Shown piece after piece: positions 1 to 6,098 of a stretch of DNA of 6,256 nucleotides. Below the pieces are notes generated by a model. The model made no database searches and was not told where the DNA came from. It worked only from the letters and a program-made list of their open reading frames with translations. The first letter of the stretch is position 1. Each line of letters starts with the position of its first letter. The translations under genes and the position numbers were made by a program. This stretch comes from B8-G4 sp033720735 (GTDB lineage Bacteria > Bacteroidota > Bacteroidia > Chitinophagales > Saprospiraceae), in NCBI GenBank assembly GCA_033720735.1, contig JAWWBX010000261.1, positions 1 through 6,256 of the forward strand. The letters are read 5' to 3'.

Positions 1-126
1 AACTGATTATGGAGGTTCAGCAATGCCGCAATTGCCACTGAACAGGGTTGTGGCCAGGAGGATAAATGCCCCCGTTGAGATATGTACAAAATATGTCATG
101 TGATGCCGATGGTGTACCTTCGTGCC
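1..126 (+). other. Upstream region of the lectin gene
   Basis: This stretch precedes the lectin gene and has no convincing gene of its own. It holds two Shine-Dalgarno-like sites: GGAGG at 11-15 before an ATG at 23 (a 26-codon frame ending at 103) and AGGAGG at 56-61 before an ATG at 66 (a frame ending at 263). Neither frame is in phase with the lectin. Frame 2 is open from the window edge to the stop at 103, so the 3' tail of an upstream gene cannot be excluded. No TAnnTTTG promoter element was seen here on the plus strand. Confidence 0.35.
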
Positions 127-1197
127 ATGAAAACCCTCACGGTGCTGGTTTTGTGCTGGTGGTCGACCACCGGTATATTGGCCCAGGATGTCTTCGCGAT
201 CAACAACTTCGCTGCCAATGCGTCCAACCTGAACCTTCTCGGTGCCAGCACCTTTGTCGGTGAGGCGTTGCGACTGACGCCTTCGCAACCCGGCCTGCAG
301 GGAGCAGCGTGGTACCAGGCCCGTCAGATTGAACTGGACAAAGGGTTTGAAACAGAGTTTACTTTTCTCATCTCTGGTGCCAGCAAGAAGCCCGGAGACG
401 GGTTTGCGTTCGTCATGCAGGATCAGTCACCAGAAGTGATCGGGGGGACCGGCGACAACATCGGCTACAAGCAGATCCCCGACGTGATGGCGATTGAATT
501 CGATACGAAGGATGATGGGGAGGGCAGTATCAACCATGTTAACCTGTCCTTCTACGATCCGGATCTCGGAACGTATCGCCGGTACGCTACAGTCCATGAG
601 ATCCCGGAGATCACGGACGGCAAAGCGCATTTCACCAAGATCATTTACCGGGACGGCAAACTGGAAGTCTATCTGGACAGCTATTTGTTCCCAGTGCTGT
701 CGGTGCGCATCGATATTGCCGGGCGGATTGGGGCAAGTAATGGCAGGGCCTGGCTGGGATTCACCTCATCCACGTCAGAAGATCACGCACATCACGACCT
801 GTTGCAATGGTCGCTCAAGGAATTTCTGCCCGAGCCGACGGCCATCGCCACCGATGAGATCGAAGTCGTCAACACACATACAACCAGTGTGAGCAGCCGC
901 AAACTGCGTGTCAAAGTGTGGGATCACAACAAGATCGATGGCGACGTCATCTCGCTCAAGTGGGGTGACGAGTGGATCCTGACGGACTACAAGCTCACCG
1001 CCAAACCGCACGAGATCATGCTGACGTTGCACGGGTTTGAGCAACGGCTGGTGCTGTATGCCAACAATGTGGGCCTGGTGCCTCCCAATACGGCAATGTT
1101 GTCGATCTACGACGGTACGACGTTGCACAGGGTCAAACTGAACGCGGATTTCGAGACGAGTGAGGCGGTCGTGATCCGTTATGGCGGCAGTCGCTAA
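127..1197 (+). CDS. Secreted L-type-lectin-like protein with C-terminal beta module
   Basis: Predicted exported protein of 356 aa. I start it at the ATG at 127 because MKTLTVLVLCWW opens a clean signal peptide, with probable cleavage near residue 19-20 (GILA-Q). The in-frame ATG at 82 would put 15 residues of odd sequence before it. No SD precedes 127, which is normal in Bacteroidota. Residues about 21-230 resemble a legume/L-type lectin beta-sandwich: GDGFAFVMQ (90-98), the acidic strand AIEFDT (122-127) followed by HVNLSFYD (137-144), and the closing WLGFTSST strand (209-216). In such domains the Asp and Asn/His residues after the GDGFAF and EFDT strands bind metal and sugar. Residues about 243-352 form a second module (VKVWDHNKIDGDVISL, LVLYANNVGLVPPNTA) of a type found at the C-terminus of Bacteroidota secreted proteins. 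It is not a recognisable type IX sorting domain. The ligand is unknown. The fold call is good; sugar binding is inference. Confidence 0.75.
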   Translation: MKTLTVLVLCWWSTTGILAQDVFAINNFAANASNLNLLGASTFVGEALRLTPSQPGLQGAAWYQARQIELDKGFETEFTFLISGASKKPGDGFAFVMQDQSPEVIGGTGDNIGYKQIPDVMAIEFDTKDDGEGSINHVNLSFYDPDLGTYRRYATVHEIPEITDGKAHFTKIIYRDGKLEVYLDSYLFPVLSVRIDIAGRIGASNGRAWLGFTSSTSEDHAHHDLLQWSLKEFLPEPTAIATDEIEVVNTHTTSVSSRKLRVKVWDHNKIDGDVISLKWGDEWILTDYKLTAKPHEIMLTLHGFEQRLVLYANNVGLVPPNTAMLSIYDGTTLHRVKLNADFETSEAVVIRYGGSR

Positions 1198-1646
1198 TCC
1201 TTGACTGGCGCAGCCTGCAACTCACCCGATTTGTAACTATCCTTGAGTGAGCCGAAGAGGAATTTGGAAATGGCCAGCGCCTGGTCCCGGGCGAACACCG
1301 CCGTGGCCATGTCGACGTGTAGATCGCGGTCGGCAAAGCGCCGCTTGGACAAGCGGGTCAGGTAGTATGAGGTCTTGAGCATGGAAAACAGCCAGCGGGA
1401 GCGCTTGAAGGTAAACCACCCGGGTTTGGCCCGGAAGTAACCCACCACGTCGACCGTCATCTGAAAAGCGTTCTTGCGCAGCAATTTCTTTTGCGGAACG
1501 AGAAAACGCATAAAGAGACGGTGGTACTCATAAACGCACCTGTACGCGAGTTGCGTTGCCAGTCCATACCGCTTGGCAACAATGGCTTTGTCGATCAGTT
1601 TGGTGTACCTGATCAGCCTGATCTCGTTATAGTCCAGAACGCGCAC
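1194..1646 (-). CDS. Small basic protein of unknown function
   Basis: I do not recognise this 150-aa protein. It starts with GTG at 1646, the only usable start after an in-frame TGA just upstream, and lies 5 nt after the rhodanese stop with AAGG next to the start. This spacing supports co-transcription and perhaps translational coupling. The protein is rich in Lys, Arg, Tyr and Phe and looks mostly helical (residues about 8-50 and 85-145). No signal peptide or clear transmembrane helix is seen. A basic aromatic stretch at 68-104 (GYFRAKPGWFTFKRSRW, then YYLTRLSKRRF) could lie at a membrane surface or bind nucleic acid, but this is speculation. It is the last gene of the minus-strand row, and its stop overlaps the stop of the convergent lectin gene. 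Regular codon use in phase with its neighbours and the tight spacing argue that it is real. Confidence 0.7.
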   Translation of the reverse strand: MRVLDYNEIRLIRYTKLIDKAIVAKRYGLATQLAYRCVYEYHRLFMRFLVPQKKLLRKNAFQMTVDVVGYFRAKPGWFTFKRSRWLFSMLKTSYYLTRLSKRRFADRDLHVDMATAVFARDQALAISKFLFGSLKDSYKSGELQAAPVKD

Positions 1647-1651
1647 CTTCG

Positions 1652-2089
1652 TTATTCATCGTCGCGGTGGGCGTCGGACCAGGCCGTGTAGCCACCCACC
1701 AGATTTGAGATATTGGTGAATCCTTTTGTAATCATCATCTCTGCCGTGCGGCCGCTGCGATTGCCCGACCGGCAGTAGAGCAGATATTCTGTTGAACGAT
1801 CAAGTCGGTCAATAGCTGCTTCAAAGCCCTCGCCATTGAAATCCATTTCAATTGCTCCCGGGACCATACCGTCGGCGGTTTCTTCCGGCGTCCTCACGTC
1901 GATCACCACCACCTGAGGACGTTGCCGCTGCGCATCAAAGGTGGCGACGTCAATGTCATTGACCGCGGGCGCCGCTGCTGGCGCTTCAGCCGACTGTGTC
2001 TGGGCTTCAGATTCCTGCTGTGCGCAGCCAAGGATCAGGATTGCGAAGAACAGGAAGACCAGTTTGAGCAGCACACGTACGCGCGACAT
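1652..2089 (-). CDS. Rhodanese-domain lipoprotein
   Basis: A 145-aa single-domain rhodanese (sulfurtransferase fold) exported as a predicted lipoprotein. I start it at the ATG at 2089 because MSRVRVLLKLVFLFFAILILGC is a compact signal peptide with a lipobox ending at Cys22. A longer frame to 2146 would add 19 residues and overlap the cyclase gene. A Gln/Ala/Pro-rich linker (23-43) leads into the domain: VVIDVRTPEE (61-70), the catalytic loop CRSGNRS with the persulfide-forming Cys106, and the closing GGYTAW (132-137). The active loop is intact, so sulfur transfer from a donor such as thiosulfate, or a redox role, is possible. The domain would sit in the periplasm, tethered to a membrane. It follows the lycopene cyclase gene by 37 nt, a gap that carries a candidate promoter, so it may be transcribed separately. 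No link between rhodanese and carotenoid synthesis is established. Confidence 0.88.
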   Translation of the reverse strand: MSRVRVLLKLVFLFFAILILGCAQQESEAQTQSAEAPAAAPAVNDIDVATFDAQRQRPQVVVIDVRTPEETADGMVPGAIEMDFNGEGFEAAIDRLDRSTEYLLYCRSGNRSGRTAEMMITKGFTNISNLVGGYTAWSDAHRDDE

Positions 2090-2112
2090 TTGCAAAAGAC
2101 ATTGTTGTACCG

Positions 2113-2120
2113 CAAATGTA
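2113..2120 (-). promoter_or_regulatory. Candidate Bacteroidota -7 promoter element before the rhodanese gene
   Basis: On the minus strand this reads TACATTTG, an exact match to the Bacteroidota -7 consensus TAnnTTTG. It lies in the only sizeable gap of the row, ending 23 nt before the rhodanese ATG. A TTG about 23 nt further upstream (in CCTGTTGCTG) could serve as the -33 element, but that spacing is at the long end. The same 8-mer pattern also occurs once inside crtI (5056-5063), so a chance match is possible. Confidence 0.35.
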
Positions 2121-2126
2121 CGCGAT

Positions 2127-2843
2127 TTACGAGTCACCTGCAGCAACAGGTGGGCCGGTCACGGGACCGCGACGCAGGCGTTCCAGGACCGCCACATTAA
2201 GCAGGATGAGAAGCATCCCGTAAAAAATGTCTTCAACCGGGATCGTCAACAGGCGGAAGCCAAGGTTTTCAGCATCATTGTAAAGTACGACCGGCTCCTG
2301 CAATCCCGTACCGGTGAGAAGGCCATTCACAATGAAGAACGGCAGGATCAGGACCAGGTACGAGATGTAAAACTGGGTGAGCCAGGCCGGCCTCAGTCCC
2401 CATTCAACAAAGGCGATGGTGATGCCAAGCGCGGTGAACGTAACCCCCGTGTACCACTTGTCCAGGTTGGACAGACCGGCCACCAGGCAGGCAACGACCA
2501 GCACGGCGGAGATGATGCGTGAAGGCTGGTCCAGCAGCCGTGATGGCAGAAGTCTTCCAAAGCAGTGATAGGTAAAGAGGCATGCGTAGGGGATGCACAC
2601 AAAGAATATCCATTCCTCAATAGGCAGGCCGAGCAGATCCCAGCCAATGACATGATCATCATTAAACCACCAGACGCCCATAGCCGTGAAGCGCACATCC
2701 CACAGAATGAAGATCAGGCCCACCACGCCAATGGCGATCAGCGTGGCACGCCAGTGCCGGTCGAACCGCAGCCGCGGGTGAAAACTGAACAGGAACGGGA
2801 TAGCGATCGCGCCCAGATTGATCAGCAGGTACGTGTACGGCAT
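2127..2843 (-). CDS. crtYcd: Lycopene cyclase, fused CrtYc-CrtYd type
   Basis: Integral membrane enzyme of 238 aa that cyclises both ends of lycopene to give beta-carotene. It is the fused form of the heterodimeric CrtYc/CrtYd cyclases and unrelated to FAD-dependent CrtY. Start ATG at 2843 gives MPYTYLL, 10 nt after the crtZ stop; an upstream TTG at 2903 would overlap crtZ by about 50 nt and add non-hydrophobic residues. Two tandem cyclase repeats are visible. The first carries GLPIEEWIFF (72-81, acidic pair E76/E77) after W68-D69, and the second TIPVEDIFYG (200-209, E204/D205). Each acidic motif begins a hydrophobic helix. About six or seven membrane segments can be counted (near 3-20, 33-50, 76-95, 110-124, 132-148, 155-173 and 203-221). 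The tail is short and hydrophilic. Whether it cyclises both ends (beta,beta) or leaves one end open cannot be read from sequence; CrtZ downstream of it in the pathway suggests beta-carotene. Confidence 0.9.
   Translation of the reverse strand: MPYTYLLINLGAIAIPFLFSFHPRLRFDRHWRATLIAIGVVGLIFILWDVRFTAMGVWWFNDDHVIGWDLLGLPIEEWIFFVCIPYACLFTYHCFGRLLPSRLLDQPSRIISAVLVVACLVAGLSNLDKWYTGVTFTALGITIAFVEWGLRPAWLTQFYISYLVLILPFFIVNGLLTGTGLQEPVVLYNDAENLGFRLLTIPVEDIFYGMLLILLNVAVLERLRRGPVTGPPVAAGDS
2135..2169. other. Two adjacent short inverted repeats at the 3' end of the cyclase gene
   Basis: CACCTG at 2135-2140 and CAGGTG at 2147-2152 form a 6-bp stem with a 6-nt loop. CGGTC at 2156-2160 and GACCG at 2165-2169 form a 5-bp stem with a 4-nt loop. 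Both lie in the last codons of the cyclase gene. No T-run follows on the minus strand, so they are not a standard intrinsic terminator. They could slow decay or trim readthrough into the rhodanese gene, or be chance. Confidence 0.25.
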
Positions 2844-2853
2844 GTCCGCCCGC

Positions 2854-3336
2854 CTAGCGGCGACTGCTTTGCAGCGCCTCTTTGAGGTATTTGCGGGGGA
2901 CAATCAGCATGCCGAAGCATTCGCCGTCTTCCTTGCCCAGATGCTTGTGGTGCACCTTGTGCGCCTTGCGAATGGCGCGGAAGTACACGTTGTTGCTCCG
3001 TCTGAGAAACTTGATCCGCTGGTGGATGAAGATGTCGTGCACGAAGAAATACGCCATGCCATACAGGGCGATACCGAGTCCAAGGAAAAATTTGAAGTCA
3101 AACCCGGCCTGCATGCCCAGGTACATGAGCAGCATCCCCGGAAGCGCGAAAATGAGAAAGAAAAAATCATTGCGCTCGAAGAAGCCTTCCTCGGGCGGTT
3201 GATGGTGACTTTTGTGAAGGGTCCACAGCCATCCGTGCATCACGTATTTATGGGTAGCCCAGGCCACAAATTCCATCGCCAAAAATGCGGCCACCGTGAT
3301 TCCGATATTAATGAGTACTTGCATATGTTGAGGCAT
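2854..3336 (-). CDS. crtZ: Beta-carotene hydroxylase
   Basis: Membrane-bound non-haem di-iron hydroxylase of the fatty acid hydroxylase superfamily, 160 aa, a usual CrtZ length. It adds 3- and 3'-OH groups to the beta-rings of beta-carotene, giving beta-cryptoxanthin and then zeaxanthin. All histidine boxes are present: H29-KYVM-H34, H41-KS-H44-H45, H100-DIFI-H105 and H126-KV-H129-H130 with H132. Hydrophobic segments near 7-26, 58-76 and 82-99 anchor it in the membrane. The sequence AMEFVAWATHKYVMHG is typical of Bacteroidota CrtZ. The start at 3336 overlaps the SRPBCC gene by 29 nt; a second in-frame ATG at 3324 (MQVLINIG) would cut the overlap to 17 nt and is equally plausible. The lycopene cyclase gene follows after 10 nt. 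No ketolase gene is in the window, so hydroxylated rather than keto-carotenoids are expected. Confidence 0.93.
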   Translation of the reverse strand: MPQHMQVLINIGITVAAFLAMEFVAWATHKYVMHGWLWTLHKSHHQPPEEGFFERNDFFFLIFALPGMLLMYLGMQAGFDFKFFLGLGIALYGMAYFFVHDIFIHQRIKFLRRSNNVYFRAIRKAHKVHHKHLGKEDGECFGMLIVPRKYLKEALQSSRR

Positions 3337-3790
3337 TAAAGATACTTGAAATCTGGCGCTCCCGATAGTCGAAGATCTGGCGCAGGCGACGCTTTACCAC
3401 GCTACCCATCAACCGGTCACCCGCCATCCCGGCGGGCAGGCGGTAAAGCACATGATCGGTCATCAACACACCATCACGGTGTAATTCGAAAACATGCGTG
3501 TGCTCCCATTGCGCATAGGGACCTCTTTTCTGGACGTCAATGAAGAAATGACCTGGTTCTACCGCGGAGATCTCTGTTTCCCAGATGACGGGGATGCCCC
3601 AAATCGGGTTGACCCGGTAGCGGATGATCATGCCTCCACTGATCTGAGATGGCACATCCTCATTGAGGATCCGGAAGCGCATGTCGGGTGGTGTGATCAG
3701 GGGCAGATTGCGGGGATTGGAAAAGAACTGCCAGGTCTGATCGAGATCAGCCTTGATCAATGTTTGACGGGTGAAGGATTGTTTGTTCAT
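3308..3790 (-). CDS. SRPBCC (START/Bet v1-like) protein of the carotenoid cluster
   Basis: A 160-aa soluble protein with the SRPBCC helix-grip fold: an N-terminal strand and short helices with ADLDQTWQFFSNPRNLPLITPP (14-35), a run of antiparallel strands (38-118) including MIIRYRV (54-60), PVIWETEI (67-74) and QWEHTHVFEL (94-103), and a long C-terminal amphipathic helix (about 122-150). The fold encloses a hydrophobic cavity that usually binds lipids or other apolar ligands. No catalytic residues are known for this subgroup, and some relatives carry a cell-division-inhibitor label that has weak support. It lies 11 nt after crtB and overlaps crtZ, so it is almost certainly co-expressed with the carotenoid enzymes. 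A role as carrier or chaperone for carotenoid intermediates is reasonable inference but unproven. There is no signal peptide. Confidence 0.85.
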   Translation of the reverse strand: MNKQSFTRQTLIKADLDQTWQFFSNPRNLPLITPPDMRFRILNEDVPSQISGGMIIRYRVNPIWGIPVIWETEISAVEPGHFFIDVQKRGPYAQWEHTHVFELHRDGVLMTDHVLYRLPAGMAGDRLMGSVVKRRLRQIFDYRERQISSIFNASTYASTH

Positions 3791-3801
3791 AGCTCGTCGA
3801 T

Positions 3802-4638
3802 TTATATGGCATTCATGCGTAGTCTGAACAGAGAGCGCACCAGCAGCACCATTTTGCGGCTGTTGTGGATCCTGATGCGCTGTTCGATCAGGCGCGTCGG
3901 TGGCAGGGATGAGATCTTGTCAAAGAGCTTGCGATAGTAAACGTAGGCGACATAGACGCCACGCCGTGCGCCTTTCGGCAGCTGGCGGATCCCTCTCAGG
4001 CCTTCTTCGAAATCGGCCAGGATCTCGGTTTCGATCGTTCGCTTCTCCTCAGGGCTCATCCGCTGAACGTCCACGCCGGGAAAGTACGAGCGCCCAAGGT
4101 GTTCATAGTCGGCTTTAATGTCACGCAGGAAATTGATCTTCTGAAATGCGGCTCCCAGCTTCATGGCCGGATGCTTGAGTTCCTCGTAGCGGGCATTATC
4201 GCCTTCACAAAATACACGCAGGCACATCAGGCCGACAACTTCAGCAGAGCCTACGATATACTTGTCGTACTGAAGGCGGTCGTATTCCGTGCGCCGCAAA
4301 TCCATTTCCATGCTGTCGAGGAAGGTGTCGATGAGTTCACGTTCTATACCATACTGGTGTACGGTGCCTTGAAAGGCGTGCAGCACCGGGTTGAGACTGA
4401 TCCTGCGCTCGATCGCCTGATACGTGTGCGTCCTGAATTCCTTCAGCAACAGGGCCTTGTCCTGATCGTGAAACGTATCCACGATCTCATCAGCCAGTCG
4501 TACGAAGCCGTAGATGCTGTAGACGGGCGCGTGATACTTGCGGGCCAACAGGTAAATACCCGTGGAGAAGCTGGTGGAGTAGTTGCGGGTGATCAGCTTG
4601 CTGCTGGCCACGGAGATTTGGTCGTAGAGGGCTTTCAT
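3802..4638 (-). CDS. crtB: Phytoene synthase
   Basis: Condenses two geranylgeranyl diphosphates head-to-head to 15-cis-phytoene, the committed step of C40 carotenoid synthesis. The 278-aa all-alpha protein belongs to the squalene/phytoene synthase family. Both Asp-rich Mg-diphosphate motifs are intact: D50-EIV-D54 in YGFVRLADEIVD and D173-IKA-D177 in NFLRDIKADYEHLGRSYFP. Also visible are the conserved RNYSTSF near 18-24, SMEMDL (109-114) and the helix GSAEVVGLMCLRVF (130-143). Length and sequence fit Bacteroidota CrtB; the squalene synthase alternative is disfavoured by the absence of a C-terminal membrane anchor and by the neighbours. Its ATG overlaps the crtI stop (ATGA, 4635-4638), so translation is probably coupled. 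The next gene follows after 11 nt. Confidence 0.96.
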   Translation of the reverse strand: MKALYDQISVASSKLITRNYSTSFSTGIYLLARKYHAPVYSIYGFVRLADEIVDTFHDQDKALLLKEFRTHTYQAIERRISLNPVLHAFQGTVHQYGIERELIDTFLDSMEMDLRRTEYDRLQYDKYIVGSAEVVGLMCLRVFCEGDNARYEELKHPAMKLGAAFQKINFLRDIKADYEHLGRSYFPGVDVQRMSPEEKRTIETEILADFEEGLRGIRQLPKGARRGVYVAYVYYRKLFDKISSLPPTRLIEQRIRIHNSRKMVLLVRSLFRLRMNAI

Positions 4639-6098
4639 GAAGCGTATTGCATTTTTCGCATGAGGTATTTGGCTGCCACCTGCCCTGAAATGATCGAAGG
4701 GGGTACGCCCGGTCCGGGCACCGTCAGATGACCGGCAAAGAAGAGGTTGCCGACCTTCTTGCTACGGATGCGCGGACGCAGAACGGCCGTTTGCCTGAGA
4801 ACATTGGCCAGTCCGTAGGCGTTGCCGCGCAGGGCATGGTAGTCATCTTTGAAGTCGGTGACACAGTAGCTCCTCAGGTAGACGATATGATCCTTGATCG
4901 ATTCGCCACTCAGCTCTTCAATGCGGCGCATGATCGTCTCGAAATACCGCCTGCGCATGGCATCGCTGTCGGAAAGCCCCGGTGCGATGGGCATCAGGAT
5001 AAAGACGTTCTCATATCCTTCCGGCGCTACACCCGGGTCTGTTTTGGATGGGCAGCAAACATAAAACAACGGCCGTGCAGGCCACTTCGCGGTGACATAG
5101 ATCTCGCGGGCGTGGGCATCAAGGTCTTCGTCGAAAAACAGGTTGTGGTGACGCAATGCCGGCAGCCGCTTGTCGACGCCCATATAGAAGATCAGGCAGG
5201 ACGGAGCCAGCGTGCGTGAGTCCCAATAATCCTGCGAGTAGCTGCGGTACGCCGCTGGCAGGAGCCTTTGATCGACATGGCTGTAGTCAGCAGTCGCCAA
5301 AATCGAATCCAGGTCAATCCTCTGGCCGTCGACCACCAGGCCAAGTGCCCGGCCGGCTTCCACGTCGATACCCTCCACGCCGCTGTCCATATGGAACTGC
5401 ACACCTTGTTCTTTTGCGACCGTTTGCATGGCCTCAACGACAGCACCGAAGCCGCCCATTGGATACCACGTGCCGAGTTTGAGCCCGGCGTAGTTCATCA
5501 GGCTGTACATGGCTGGGGTGCGCTCTGGCTGCGCCCCGAGGAACAACACCGGGAACTCCATCAGGGCTACCAGGTCGGGATGTGCAAAGAGCTTGCGCAC
5601 ATGTGCGCGCAACGAACGAAAGACATCCAGGCGCGCGACCCCCTTGATCAAAGGAAGCTGCACGTATTCCCACCACGAGGTACTCGGTTGGTACACGAGG
5701 TCGCGCATGCTCACATCATACTTGTATTGCGCCTCGCGCATGAAGGTGTCGAGCTTCTCGCCACTGCCGGGCTCGCGCGACTCGAACAATGCGCGCAGAT
5801 CGGCATATTCGGCCGGCACATCCATCACATTGTCGCGGCCAAACCAGATCGTAAAGGCCGGATCGAGTTTCTTCAGCGTGTAGTAATCTTCCGGGCGTTT
5901 TCCGAATTCTGCAAAGAAGCGCTCGAAAATATCGGGCATCCAGTACCAGCTCGGACCCATGTCGAATACAAAACCATCTTCTTCAAACTGACGCGCACGC
6001 CCTCCTGGACGGTCATGACGCTCAAAACAATGCACTTCACATCCCTCGCGCGCCAGCATTGCCGCCGCAGACAATCCGGAAAACCCGGCACCGATCAC
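4635..6098 (-). CDS. crtI: Phytoene desaturase (CrtI type)
   Basis: FAD-dependent desaturase and isomerase that converts phytoene through four dehydrogenations to lycopene. The protein is about 487 aa from the GTG at 6098, or 491 if it starts at the ACG at 6110. The N-terminal Rossmann motif VIGAGFSGLSAA is followed by ERHDRPGGRARQFEEDGFVFDMGPSW (26-51), and the C-terminal FAD signature GNLFFAGHLTVPGPGVPPS lies near 450-468; this form is typical of Bacteroidota CrtI. The neighbouring crtB and cyclase favour phytoene as substrate over other CrtI-family reactions such as CrtD. The start is odd: the usual MKVGVIGAG would need an ATG at 6110, but that codon is ACG, and GTG at 6098 removes half of the first beta strand. 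The frame stays open to 6167 with no ATG, GTG or TTG. A GAGGAG lies 13 nt before the GTG. Function is secure; the start is not. Confidence 0.95.
   Translation of the reverse strand: MIGAGFSGLSAAAMLAREGCEVHCFERHDRPGGRARQFEEDGFVFDMGPSWYWMPDIFERFFAEFGKRPEDYYTLKKLDPAFTIWFGRDNVMDVPAEYADLRALFESREPGSGEKLDTFMREAQYKYDVSMRDLVYQPSTSWWEYVQLPLIKGVARLDVFRSLRAHVRKLFAHPDLVALMEFPVLFLGAQPERTPAMYSLMNYAGLKLGTWYPMGGFGAVVEAMQTVAKEQGVQFHMDSGVEGIDVEAGRALGLVVDGQRIDLDSILATADYSHVDQRLLPAAYRSYSQDYWDSRTLAPSCLIFYMGVDKRLPALRHHNLFFDEDLDAHAREIYVTAKWPARPLFYVCCPSKTDPGVAPEGYENVFILMPIAPGLSDSDAMRRRYFETIMRRIEELSGESIKDHIVYLRSYCVTDFKDDYHALRGNAYGLANVLRQTAVLRPRIRSKKVGNLFFAGHLTVPGPGVPPSIISGQVAAKYLMRKMQYAS

Noticed and set aside
23..103. 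Small 26-codon frame with GGAGG upstream
   Set aside because: Too short and featureless to call; could equally be the tail of a gene from outside the window.
2090..2146. Upstream start for the rhodanese gene at 2146
   Set aside because: It would put 19 residues before the signal peptide and overlap the cyclase; the ATG at 2089 gives a normal lipoprotein signal.
1941..2522. A 193-codon plus-strand frame across the rhodanese and cyclase genes
   Set aside because: Overlaps two recognised genes on the other strand; low-complexity polar translation without motif.
2844..2903. Upstream TTG start for the lycopene cyclase
   Set aside because: It would overlap crtZ by about 50 nt and add a polar extension; the ATG at 2843 begins directly at the first membrane helix.
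2818..3339. A 173-codon plus-strand frame opposite crtZ
   Set aside because: Shadow of crtZ, whose histidine boxes are complete on the minus strand.
4099..4731. A 210-codon plus-strand frame across crtB and the crtI end
   Set aside because: Antisense to crtB with its two intact Asp motifs; no family resemblance.
5056..5063. A second TAnnTTTG match (minus strand) inside crtI
   Set aside because: Deep inside a coding region and far from any start; expected by chance in a window of this size.
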